A DNA stretch of 37,498 bases from a virus. Below, in pieces: positions 7,743 through 16,741 of the stretch. The position numbers were made by a program, and so were the translations under genes. Position 1 is the first letter of the stretch. Every line of letters begins with the position of its first letter. Where the stretch lies: positions 1-37,498 of IMG/VR virus record IMGVR_UViG_3300032291_004309; one strand, written 5' to 3'. Under the pieces are notes generated by a model. That model did no database searches. It had not been told where the DNA came from and saw nothing but the letters and a program-made list of their open reading frames with translations.

Positions 7743-10700
7743 ATGGCTTTTAGCGGTTCAATTTTTGGCGTAAACAACACGCTACTTTTAAAAAGATCAG
7801 ACACAACCACTCAGGAACCAGCTTCACTTGCGCTTGGCGAATTGGCAATTAACGTAGCTGATGGTAAATTATTTTACAAGAACAGCACAGCCAATGCAAT
7901 AATACGGAGTTAATTTAATATCCAATGTTATTGGAACGGCAAACCAAGTTACAGTTTCGGCCAATGCCACTTCTGGAGTTTATACTCTAAGTCTTCCGTC
8001 TACCATCCAGACTAGTCAAGCTAATGTTTCAACTCTATTTGTTGACGGAATTGAAATTGATACAACTGGAGCTACCACTAATCAAGTATTAAAGTTTGAC
8101 GGGACCAAGTTTGCCCCAGGAACAGACACTGGTTTAGCTGGTACAGTTTATACCTCGACCATAGGTGATGGTAGCGCTACTAGTTACACTCTTACTCACC
8201 AGCTGGGAACAAGAGATGTCGTTGTTGTTGCACGCAACGCAGCAAGTCCATATGAAGTTATTGATGTTCGCTGGGAAGCCACAACAACTGGAACGGTTAC
8301 CTTAGATTTCTCAGCAGCCCCTTCCTCTAATTCAGTAAGAGTTGGTGTTTATGCAGCTGTTGCTGGCTCAACAATAACAATCGGTTCGATTGATGACTTG
8401 GGTGACGTTACTCTTTCAAACGCAGCTAACGGAGACTTCCTCCGCTACAATGGTTCAGCCTGGATCAACGATGCAGTAAACCTTTCAACAGATACTATTG
8501 GCGACTATGTTTCTAGCTTAGTAGCTGGAACTGCAATCACTCTTACCAATAACTCTGGCGAAGGTTCTACTCCAACAATAGCAGTAACAGCCAATACCTT
8601 TGATGCTTTCGGTGCTGCTTCAAGTGCTCAAACCGCAGCACAAACTTTTGCTACAAACTTAGTTGCAAACGTAGCCACTTCATTTGAAGTAGCTGGCGAT
8701 TCTGGTACAAGCAAGACAATTACTTCTGGCTCAGATACACTTAGCATTTTGGGTGGAACTGGTTTAACATCTGTAACTTCAAATACAGATACAATTACAC
8801 TTAATCTTGATAGCACTGCAGTAACAGCTGGTTCATACGGCAATGCAAACACTGCAGCTAGCTTCACTGTAGATGCACAAGGTCGTTTAACTGCAGCATC
8901 ACAAAATGCAATTAGTATTTTGGCTAGTCAAGTTTCAGACTTCACCGCCAACACAAGAGCGCAGATTAGCGTTGCAGGAGATCTTGCTTATAACTCAAGC
9001 ACTGGTGTAATTAGCTTTACCAACGACGCAGGCGATATTGAATCAGTTACTGCTGGCACTGGACTTACTGGCGGTGGCACTTCTGGAGCAGTTACTCTTG
9101 ATCTAGCTTCAACAGCTGTTACTGCCGGTTCATACGGTGCAGCAGGAACTGTTGGAACGTTTACAGTTGACGCTCAAGGTCGCTTGACAGCTGCTGGAAA
9201 TTCGACAATCTCAGTAACCGCCTCACAGATCAGTGATAGGGCAACAAACCTTGTTACAGGCTTAACCGGAACTGCAAATGAAATTACAGTTTCTAATTCT
9301 GGTGTTGGCGCAGTAACACTTAGCCTGCCAGCTAACGTAACTATTTCAAACAACTTAGTTGTTACTGGGGACTTGACAGTTAGCGGTAACACAACAACTG
9401 TTAACACAGAACAATTAAATGTTGAAGATAATATTATTACATTAAACTCTGGCGTTACAGGTGCCCCAACATTAAACAGTGGCATAGAAGTTAACAGAGG
9501 AACATCAACAGATGTTTCTATTCTTTGGAATGAAACTACGGACAAGTGGACATTCACAAATGATGGCACCAACTATGCTAACCTTGGAGACGTAACGGCA
9601 GCAGCTCTCATTGCAGCAGCTGGTGGTGATGGAACAGCAGGACAAGCTCTTACCACTAATGGTTCTGGAGTATTAGACTTCACAACAATTATTGGTACAA
9701 CAGAAGCTTCGATCATTTCAGCAGTAGGTGCTGACGGAGCTAATGGTGCAGTCTTGATGACCAATGGTGCTGGAGACTTGACATTTACTACTCTAACAGC
9801 AGCAAAGATTTCAGACTTTACAGCTAACACCAGAGCCCAAATCAGTGTTGCAGGAGATCTTGCCTACAATAGTTCAACCGGTGTTATCAGCTTTACCAAC
9901 GATGCAGGTGACATTGAGTCAGTTACTGCAGGAACTGGGTTGACTGGTGGCGGTACTTCTGGTGCAGTTACTCTTGACTTGGCCTCAACAGCTGTTACAG
10001 CTGGCTCATATGGAAACGCAAGTACAGTTCCAAACTACACAGTAGATGCGCAGGGTCGCTTAACGGCTGCAGCTAATACTGCAATCAGTATTCTTGCAAG
10101 CCAAGTTTCAGATTTCCAAGGAAACGTTAGGGCACAAGTCAGTGGTTCAGGCAACCTAGCTTACAACTCAAGTACTGGTGTTTTCAGTCTCACCAATGAT
10201 GGTGCAGACATTACAGGAGTCACAGCCGGAACTGGTCTTACTGGTGGCGGTACTTCTGGAGCAGTTACTTTGGATCTTGCTAGCACAGCAGTAACTGCTG
10301 GCTCATATGGAAATGCATCTACGGTTCCAAACTATACTGTAGATGCTCAAGGACGTTTGACCGCAGCTGCAAACACAGCAATCAGTATTCTTGCAAGTCA
10401 GGTAAGTGACCTTTCTTCAAATGCTGTTACATCTTTGACTGGAACCGCAAATGAAATTGCCGTTAGTGCTTCAGCTGGAGCAATAACTTTAAGCCTTCCA
10501 TCAAACGTAACGATTTCCAATAACCTCACCGTTACTGGAAACTTTACAGTCAATGGAAATGTCACAACTCTTAATACTGAAACTTTAGCTGTTGAAGATA
10601 ATATTATTGTTCTTAATAGCAATGTAACGGGAAGCCCAGCCCTCAATGCTGGCATTGAAGTTGAGCGTGGTACTTCTGATAATGTCCAAATCCGTTGGGA

Positions 10701-11556
10701 TGAATCAACAGACAAGTGGCAGTTTACAAATGATGGAACTACTTATGTTAACATTGCTAGCAACGCAGACATTGCAAACGTAGCAACATCATTTACCGTT
10801 GCTGGTGATTCTGGATCAAGCCAAACAATTAGTTCGGGTACCGATACTTTAACAATTGCTGGTGGCACAGGACTTAGTTCTGTTGCAAGTGCAACTGATA
10901 CTATAACTTTAAACCTTGATAGCACAGCTGTAACAGCTGGTAGCTATGGTAGCTCGTCTTCAGTGGGAACATTCACCGTAGACGCTCAGGGACGCTTAAC
11001 AGCAGCTTCTAACTCCTCTATCTCGATCACTGCCAGTCAGGTCTCAGACTTCTCTGAGGCAGCTCAGGACGCCGTAGAAGGCGCGATAACCGCAGGTACT
11101 GGTGTAACCAAGGCCTATAACGACGGAGCTAATACAATTAGCCTTTCAATAGGCCAGGATGTTGCAACAAGTGCAGCGGTTACCTTTGCTAGCGTAGCAG
11201 CTGGTGCAATAACACTTGATTCTGGAACTGGTGAACTTAATACTTCAACTCAACTAGTTGATGTAAACACAATTACTACCGTTGACAGCTTTGCTAAGGG
11301 CACTTACAGAACAGCTAAATACCTAGTGCAAGTAACACAAGGCACTAAGTACACAACTTCTGAAGTGCTTTTGGCACACGACGGCACAGACTCTTTTATG
11401 TCAGAGTATGCAGTAATTGAACTTGGCGCATCAAGAATACCTATGACTGTATCAACTTCAATTTCTGCAGGGAACGTATTGTTGAGAGTGACAATTACAG
11501 ACGCAGCATCAACAAATGCTACCGTCAAAGTTGCAAGAACATTGATAGCAGTGTGA
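7743..11556 (+). CDS. Very large tail fibre/spike made by +1 frameshift
   Basis: ATG 7743 (ribosome site GAGGAAG) begins a 55-codon cap, LLLKRSDTTTQEPASLALGE and onward, resembling the fibre N-terminus at 2837. At CGG 7905-7907 the 0 frame has only AGT before TAA 7911-7913. The +1 frame from GTT 7909 is open to TGA 11556, giving about 1270 residues. Reading only from the TTG at 8398 would lose the cap and about 160 residues. After the shift come a beta domain at about residues 139-218 (GDGSATSYTLTHQLGTRDVVV), repeated in the fibre at 11625, and a shaft with five copies each of STAVTAGSYG and DAQGRLTAA and two EDNII(T/V)LNS modules. The C-terminus (about 1190-1270) is distinct. Frameshift efficiency would set how much full-length fibre is made. 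Confidence 0.8.
7905..7908 (+). other. +1 frameshift site CGG-A in the large fibre gene
   Basis: The 0-frame context is ATA ATA CGG AGT TAA. Moving forward one base continues the frame at GTT 7909 for 1215 codons. The P-site codon here is ATA, whereas it is GCA or GCG at the other two sites, so only CGG-A itself is common to all three. Confidence 0.8.
8809..11036 (+). repeat. Degenerate long repeats in the fibre shaft
   Basis: Units of roughly 200-450 bases carrying STAVTAGSYG, DAQGRLTAA and SQVSDF recur five times. The blocks near 8931-9130 and 9814-10000 are almost identical as protein (FTANTRAQISVAGDLAYN and following), as are those near 9985-10110 and 10282-10410. This indicates internal duplication. 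Confidence 0.8.
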
Positions 11557-11562
11557 TATAAT
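11554..11562 (+). promoter_or_regulatory. Extended -10 promoter overlapping a stop codon
   Basis: TGATATAAT fits the extended -10 consensus TGnTATAAT, and its first three bases are the TGA stop of the preceding fibre gene. A start near 11569 would give a leader of about 55 bases to the GTG at 11625. No good -35 was seen. Confidence 0.6.
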
Positions 11563-11624
11563 CATATAAGTTTTATAATTTAATAATACAATTAAATTTT
11601 AAACTAGAGGGACAGTGAACTTTA

Positions 11625-13256
11625 GTGGCGAATAAAGACTTTTTAGTCAAGAACAGCTTAATCGTTGGCGACACCGCTACGATCAATGGCGTACAAATTG
11701 ACCCTTCTGGCGCCACTTCTGGTCAAGTTTTAAAATTTGATGGATCTAAGATAGTTTCTGGAAACATAGAAGAAACTACAAGCTATTCTGCCCTTTTTGG
11801 AGATGGCACAAGTACACATTATGCAATAACACATAGTCTAAATACCAAAGATATTGCGGTAATTATAACCGATGTTGGTAGTGGAGAAGTGGTATATGCT
11901 AGATGGGAAGCTACATCATTAAATGTTGTAACAGTTCTTTTAGAAAACGTTCCAACATCAAACTCAAAAAGAATAGTCGTCCTATCTGCTGGCACCGCTA
12001 ATTATCATTCAGAAATCATTGGAGACGGGACAGTATCAACCTTTGATGTATATCATAATTTTGGTACAAGTAATGTTTATGTAACAATAAACAATGCAAG
12101 TAGTCCATATGAAAATATATTAGCTAGTGTTAGAATTACAACTGGTAATTATGTAACAGTAGATTTTTCTAGTGCTCCTTCTCTAAACTCAATCAGAGTT
12201 TGTGTTTTTTCTGGAACAAAATCTAATTTTTACCAACAAACAATTGGAACAAGATTAAAATACAGGATAGGCGATACTGGCCCTGGTGGTGGAAAAATCT
12301 TCATTACTCCGTCGACTCCAGGTAACACAACTGGAAAATATTTTGAAGCCGCTTTAGGTGGTTGGAGTGGGTCCAATCTAGATCCACCATTGATACCTAG
12401 AGGTTCTACAGGAACGCTTGTTTCTACTGGTAACGAAATAGGTGATGGATATACAAATACTAATACTCTAATACAAAATGGTTTAGCAACAACATCAAAC
12501 CATGCAGCAAAAAGGGCTAGAGATTATACGACAACTGTGTTAGGCGTTACTTATGATGACTGGTTTTTGCCATCATATAAAGAATTGCTAAAGTTAAATA
12601 TATATCAAAGTTTAGTTGGCGGATTTAATACTACATATTCAAATAATTCATATCAATCTTCTAGTGTTTATAATATCACAACGGGGAATGACCCGTCACC
12701 CTACGGCGGTTATGGGGCAGGGTATTACTTTGGGGCAGTGTACATGGGCAATACTAGTGCCGCATTTCCAAGTGGAATGTCTGAGAATACCTTAGTTAGT
12801 TCGATCTATGGGCGTCCAGCTATTAGTAATACGGAGAGTTTTATTACATCTAGTATCCAAGATGCTAGTAGAAGAGTAAGGCCAGTTAGATCATTTACTT
12901 CGCCAATAATTTCGTCAAACACCATAAGTCACAACTTTGATACAAATGAAATAGCAGTGACTGTAAGAAGTGAAGAAGATCCTTATGATATTTTAAATGT
13001 TAATTGGTCAATAACTGATTCAAATGAAATTGAATTAGATTATAGCTATGACGATAATACTTTAAAAACAGTAACTATTTTTTCTAAATTTGGTGGAACT
13101 CCAGGCATTCAAAATATAAATGACTTTGCAGTAGAAGCTCCAACTTATGCTGATGACGCAGGAAATATAGGGGAAATGTCTTGGGATGAAAACTATCTGT
13201 ATATTTGTGTAAATAAAGATACTTGGAAAAGAATGCCTTTGTCATCTTGGGATTAA
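11625..13256 (+). CDS. Tail fibre with lectin-like DUF1566/Lcl C-terminal-type domain
   Basis: 543 residues from GTG, with AGAGGGA at 11606-11612. Residues 1-40 are an attachment cap (KDFLVKNSLIVGDTATING). Two beta-sandwich units follow at about 45-115 and 120-195 (FGDGTSTHYAITHSLNTKD; IGDGTVSTFDVYHNFGTSN), homologous to one in the 7743 fibre; a third is at about 435-490. Residues 214-430 look like a DUF1566 or Lcl C-terminal domain: YRIGDTGPGGGKIF at the start, YDDWFLPSYKELLKL in the middle, and RRVRPVRSF at the end. That fold is C-type-lectin-like and often displays variable binding surfaces. The final segment (GNIGEMSWDENYLYICV) resembles phage fibre tails. It is a strong candidate receptor-binding protein. 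Confidence 0.75.
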   Translation: MANKDFLVKNSLIVGDTATINGVQIDPSGATSGQVLKFDGSKIVSGNIEETTSYSALFGDGTSTHYAITHSLNTKDIAVIITDVGSGEVVYARWEATSLNVVTVLLENVPTSNSKRIVVLSAGTANYHSEIIGDGTVSTFDVYHNFGTSNVYVTINNASSPYENILASVRITTGNYVTVDFSSAPSLNSIRVCVFSGTKSNFYQQTIGTRLKYRIGDTGPGGGKIFITPSTPGNTTGKYFEAALGGWSGSNLDPPLIPRGSTGTLVSTGNEIGDGYTNTNTLIQNGLATTSNHAAKRARDYTTTVLGVTYDDWFLPSYKELLKLNIYQSLVGGFNTTYSNNSYQSSSVYNITTGNDPSPYGGYGAGYYFGAVYMGNTSAAFPSGMSENTLVSSIYGRPAISNTESFITSSIQDASRRVRPVRSFTSPIISSNTISHNFDTNEIAVTVRSEEDPYDILNVNWSITDSNEIELDYSYDDNTLKTVTIFSKFGGTPGIQNINDFAVEAPTYADDAGNIGEMSWDENYLYICVNKDTWKRMPLSSWD

Positions 13257-13258
13257 TA

Positions 13259-13267
13259 TGCTATAAT
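13259..13267 (+). promoter_or_regulatory. Extended -10 promoter for a leaderless gene
   Basis: TGCTATAAT, with the final T at 13267, ends 7 bases before ATG 13275. Transcription would start at or next to the A of the start codon. No Shine-Dalgarno lies in the interval, which reads TGTTTTT, so leaderless translation fits. Confidence 0.6.
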
Positions 13268-13274
13268 TGTTTTT

Positions 13275-14081
13275 ATGCCTGTAGAAGAACAACCAATAAA
13301 CATAACAATCCCTAAAGAAAAGCTTCAAGAGTGGAATGTATTTTTTGCTCTCCCATGTTATGATTCACACGTAACAGAACCTTTTGCAATGAGCCTTTTG
13401 CAGGCCCTCCTTTATTATAAGGAAATAGGTTTAAACTATTCGGTATGCACCATCTCCGATTCTTTGATTAATCGCGCAAGAAATAACCTTGTTGCCAAGT
13501 TTATGGGCAACCCAGCTTATACTCATATGATATTTATCGACGTAGATTTACAGTTTGATAAAGAATCAATTCTCAAGCTGCTTTGGCACGACAAAGATGT
13601 TATGACCGCTTCATATCCAATTAAGGAAATTAATTGGGATAAAGTGAAAGAAGGCGCACAAGCCGATTTGCCGGCCCAAGACCTAATGGAGTATGCCACA
13701 AGATATGTAGTGCACATGACAAAGCCAGGTGAGAATCAATTAAATATTGATAATGGAGCAGTCGAATGCTACGAAGCTGGTACTGGTTTTATGCTTATTA
13801 AACGTCAAGTGTTTGACAAGATGTTTAAGAAGTATAAAAAGTTAAAATACAAAGATGATACAGGCGCTTTGCACGGCGAAGAAACAGAAAACGCCTATGC
13901 TTTATTTAATTCTTATGTAGATGATGATGGAAGATTCTTGTCTGAAGATTATGGCTTCTGCAGATATTGGCAAAAGATGGGTGGAAAGATTTGGGTTGAC
14001 CCAACTATTAACTTAACTCATTTTGGACGCATAAAGTACACCGGAAAAATGTTAGAATTTTTAAAGAGAATAACACAATAA
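13275..14081 (+). CDS. GT-A fold glycosyltransferase
   Basis: 268 residues. NVFFALPCYD (21-30) is the first strand of a nucleotide-sugar-binding fold, SLINRARNNLVAKF (63-76) follows, and FIDVD at 87-91 provides the DxD metal/nucleotide motif. A later acidic patch, FLSEDYGFCRYW, matches the ED...W region of the catalytic site, followed by a HFG segment (INLTHFGRIKYTG). Similar proteins occur in many large phages near tail genes. It could glycosylate fibre proteins or host surface sugars; the acceptor is unknown. It stands alone under its own promoter at 13259. Confidence 0.8.
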   Translation: MPVEEQPINITIPKEKLQEWNVFFALPCYDSHVTEPFAMSLLQALLYYKEIGLNYSVCTISDSLINRARNNLVAKFMGNPAYTHMIFIDVDLQFDKESILKLLWHDKDVMTASYPIKEINWDKVKEGAQADLPAQDLMEYATRYVVHMTKPGENQLNIDNGAVECYEAGTGFMLIKRQVFDKMFKKYKKLKYKDDTGALHGEETENAYALFNSYVDDDGRFLSEDYGFCRYWQKMGGKIWVDPTINLTHFGRIKYTGKMLEFLKRITQ

Positions 14082-14096
14082 TTTTCCTTTAAACCT

Positions 14097-14104
14097 ATTA
14101 CTAT
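14097..14104 (+). promoter_or_regulatory. ATTACTAT box upstream of a fibre gene
   Basis: ATTACTAT lies 42 bases before ATG 14139, in the 57-base gap after the glycosyltransferase gene. A ribosome site, AGGAG, is at 14130-14134. Confidence 0.45.
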
Positions 14105-14138
14105 ATCTTCAGTTCTGTAATATACGTATAGGAGCATC

Positions 14139-16217
14139 ATGGCCCGTTTAAGAATTGAAACCGCACCAGAGATAACAGTTTTTGATGAAGCTTTTGTCAT
14201 CAAAGCTGCAACAGGTGCAACCGCACCATTGATAGAATTAAAAAACTCTAGTGGTACAGTCGTAGGAAATATAGCGGTAGATGGAACATTGAATGTTCTT
14301 TCTGTGTCAGCATCAAATGCTGGTACTGGCTCAAGTGCTCTTGTTACGAGAAGCTATGTAGATACTTTGTTTGCTGGGTTGAATTGGCATGATCCTGTGT
14401 CCGCTGCTACGACAGAAGCATTGCCAACTTGTACCTATAATAACGGAACAGATGGTGTGGGGGCTACTTTAACAGCTTCAGCTAACGGAGCATTGTCCGT
14501 AGATGGTGGCGCTCCAGCAGTTGGGGTTTCCGTTCTGGTTAAAAATCAAGCCACTGCAACACAAAATGGTATATACACAGTAACTGCTACCGGTGGGGCT
14601 TCAGCAGTGTGGGTTCTTACTAGAAGATCAGATTCAGATAACAGTCCAGTGGGAGAAGTTCAAAAAGGTGATGCTACTTTTGTTATTGGCGGATCTGTTA
14701 ATATTAACTGCGGATTTATTCTTAGCGGTACTCCAAGTGGAGCAAATGATAACATTGTTTTTGGTACAGATAATTTAGTATATTCTCAATTTACTGGCAC
14801 TGGTGCATTCACCGCTGGCAATGGTCTAACGATATCGGAAAATGCAGTTAACGTAGTAACTGCTGGCAGTGAAAGAATAGTAGTAAATGCGGACAGCATT
14901 GACTTAGCTTCAGTTACGGTTACTTCTAATAGCGGAGCAGACACAACGACATTTATCAAAAATGTTGTTGTAGATAGCTATGGTAGAGTTACTGCAAAGG
15001 AAAGTGCCAGCGTTAGCTTCTCTGGATATTTAACAACTTCCAATGCTGCTAGCACTTATGCGCCGCTTGTCAGCCCCGCTTTGAGTGGGACCCCTACGGC
15101 TACAACAGCCAATGTGGCAGACAATAGCACTAGAATAGCAACAACCAATTATGCAGACCGTTCTGCAGATGCAGCAGCACTTGTAGTGAACACCTATGTT
15201 GCTAACACTTACCTAACGACTGCTACAGCGTCTAGCACATACTTAACAACAGCTACAGCTACAGCTGATTATTTAGCAATAAGCGCAGCTGCTAACACTT
15301 ATGTAGCCAACGCAATGGCAAATGCTAAGGGCGATTTGATTGTTGCCTCGGCAAATGATACTTTCGGTCGCTTAGCTGTTGGAACAGATGGAAATTTTTT
15401 AAGAGCAAACTCGTCAGCTACATCGGGTCTTGAATGGGGTTCAATCCCGACAATCAACGACATTGATGATGTTGGCGGAGTGACAATTACTTCGGTAGCA
15501 AGTGGTCAGTTCCTTAAGTATAACGGTTCAGCTTGGGTTAACGCTAGCCTCACTGAGACGTTAGGCATTACGGACCTTTCTGATGTTACAATCACCACTG
15601 CCGCTGTTAACCAGGTTCTTTCGTATAATGGTTCTGCTTGGGTGAACACATCGAACCCAACAGTAGCAGGAAACTTAACTGTTTCTGGCAACTTAACAGT
15701 TTCAGGAACTACCACAAGTATTAATACAGAGACTTTAACAATCGATGACAACATTATTATATTAAACAATAATGAAGCAGGTACCCCATCGCAAAACGCT
15801 GGCATTGAAGTTGAGCGTGGAACTTCTACGAATGTTGCTCTTCGTTGGAATGAAACAACAGACTGTTGGGAATTTACCAATGACGGAACAAACTATCAGA
15901 GAATCATTACTGACACAGTTACTAATGCTCAGACAGCAAGCTATACTTTAGTCTTGGCAGACAGTGGTAAGATGATTGAAATGGGTGTCGCAAGTGGCAA
16001 TACTTTAACTGTGCCGCCTAACTCTTCAGTGGCCTTTCCAGTAGGCACTACTCTCACAGTGCTGCAAACGGGGGCTGGACAGTGTACATTGACAGCTGGT
16101 GCTGGGGTAACACTTAACGGTACTCCAGGTCTTAAGTTGCGTACAACTTGGTCATCTGCTACACTTATTAAACGCGCAACCGATACATGGGTTGCTCTAG
16201 GAGATTTGGTAGCATAA
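14139..16217 (+). CDS. Tail fibre, paralogous in its C-terminus to the 4092 fibre
   Basis: 692 residues from ATG 14139, with a good ribosome site. It contains a section at about residues 83-220 rich in Ala, Gly and Thr (LNWHDPVSAATTEALP; VGVSVLVKNQATATQNGIYTV), a pattern seen in other phage tail proteins. Alanine-rich stretches with repeated TYL(T/A)TA units follow, then LRYNG-type modules (SGQFLKYNGSAWVN; NQVLSYNGSAWVN) and the TLTIDDNIIILNN module at about 531. The last 90 residues (ASYTLVLADSGKMIEM ... VALGDLVA) match the C-terminal domain of the fibre at 4092. As there, an FFPP-repeat frameshift gene starts two bases after the stop. Confidence 0.8.
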   Translation: MARLRIETAPEITVFDEAFVIKAATGATAPLIELKNSSGTVVGNIAVDGTLNVLSVSASNAGTGSSALVTRSYVDTLFAGLNWHDPVSAATTEALPTCTYNNGTDGVGATLTASANGALSVDGGAPAVGVSVLVKNQATATQNGIYTVTATGGASAVWVLTRRSDSDNSPVGEVQKGDATFVIGGSVNINCGFILSGTPSGANDNIVFGTDNLVYSQFTGTGAFTAGNGLTISENAVNVVTAGSERIVVNADSIDLASVTVTSNSGADTTTFIKNVVVDSYGRVTAKESASVSFSGYLTTSNAASTYAPLVSPALSGTPTATTANVADNSTRIATTNYADRSADAAALVVNTYVANTYLTTATASSTYLTTATATADYLAISAAANTYVANAMANAKGDLIVASANDTFGRLAVGTDGNFLRANSSATSGLEWGSIPTINDIDDVGGVTITSVASGQFLKYNGSAWVNASLTETLGITDLSDVTITTAAVNQVLSYNGSAWVNTSNPTVAGNLTVSGNLTVSGTTTSINTETLTIDDNIIILNNNEAGTPSQNAGIEVERGTSTNVALRWNETTDCWEFTNDGTNYQRIITDTVTNAQTASYTLVLADSGKMIEMGVASGNTLTVPPNSSVAFPVGTTLTVLQTGAGQCTLTAGAGVTLNGTPGLKLRTTWSSATLIKRATDTWVALGDLVA

Positions 16218-16218
16218 T

Positions 16219-16681
16219 ATGGCACAGGATGATGGCAAGAAGCAAAATAGAAAAGCCGCTAAGCCTACAGTAGCAGCGCGGAGCAGCTGACTCTACTGCT
16301 AACGCAACGATAACTGCTGCCGGTTTTACCGTTGGCACACCAGTAGACACTGCAACGGCTGTTCCAGCAGATCTTAATAAGGTAAAAACTGCTTTAACAG
16401 ATACTGCTGTTACACCGTTGGGTACAAGTATTTCCTATGAAAGACACGCCCCATTCTTCCCCCCTTACTTTCCGCCTTATTTCCCACCGTTCTTCCCACC
16501 ATTCTTTCCACCGTTCTTCCCACCTTACTTTCCGCCTTATTTCCCACCATACTTCCCACCATACTTCCCACCGTTCTTCCCACCGTTCTTCCCACCTTTC
16601 TTCCCACCGTTCTTCCCACCGTTCTTCCCACCGTTTTTCCCACCGTTCTTCCCACCGTTCTTCCCACCATCATTTAAGTAG
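16219..16681 (+). CDS. FFPP-repeat virion protein made by +1 frameshift (copy 2)
   Basis: ATG 16219 begins 21 codons ending KPTVAAR at CGG 16279-16281; the 0 frame stops at TGA 16288-16290. The +1 frame from GCA 16283 reads AADSTANATITAAGF, a linker with two acidic positions (VDTATAV), then 18 FFPP/YFPP units and SFK, to TAG 16681; about 153 residues in total. Copy 1 at 7080 has diverged by many synonymous changes but has kept both halves, the join and the repeat. Within the pair KPT[IV]AAR and TANATITAAGF are identical or nearly so. Its function is unrecognised; gene order ties it to the fibre upstream. The GTG at 16418 is inside the gene and would drop the conserved linker. Confidence 0.75.
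16279..16282 (+). other. +1 frameshift site CGG-A in copy 2 of the FFPP gene
   Basis: The 0-frame context is GCA GCG CGG AGC AGC TGA. Reading resumes at GCA 16283. Only two sense codons follow CGG before the 0-frame stop. The site aligns exactly with 7137-7140 in copy 1. Confidence 0.8.
16454..16669 (+). repeat. 18 x 12-base tandem repeat encoding FFPP/YFPP
   Basis: Exactly 18 units, with YFPP in units 2-3 and 7-10 and FFPP elsewhere. The consensus unit is again TTCTTCCCACCG. Copy 1 has 17 units with a different Y/F pattern, so expansion probably occurred separately after the two genes diverged. Confidence 0.9.
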
Positions 16682-16726
16682 GTGAATAGAAAAACCCGCC
16701 CTATAAAGGGCGGGTTTTATATTCAC
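16682..16726. terminator. Strong bidirectional terminator
   Basis: AAAACCCGCCCT (16691-16702), an ATAA loop, then AGGGCGGGTTTT (16707-16718) form a perfect 12-base-pair stem. An outer GTGAATA/TATTCAC pair flanks it. A-run and T-run on either side allow it to end both rightward fibre transcripts and the leftward gene at 17359-16742. It marks the border between the fibre block and the accessory region. Confidence 0.9.
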
Positions 16727-16741
16727 TTATTATAAATGGTG

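Noticed and set aside
8398-11556. TTG at 8398 as the start of the large fibre
   Set aside because: The frame is open for 163 more codons upstream, has homologous beta-domain sequence there, and lacks a ribosome site at 8398; the ATG at 7743 plus the +1 shift explains all of it.
16437-16685. Rightward 82-residue Ser/His-rich frame over the second FFPP array
   Set aside because: It is an alternative frame of the same 12-base repeat; the FFPP frame is preferred because it aligns with copy 1 and joins the conserved linker.
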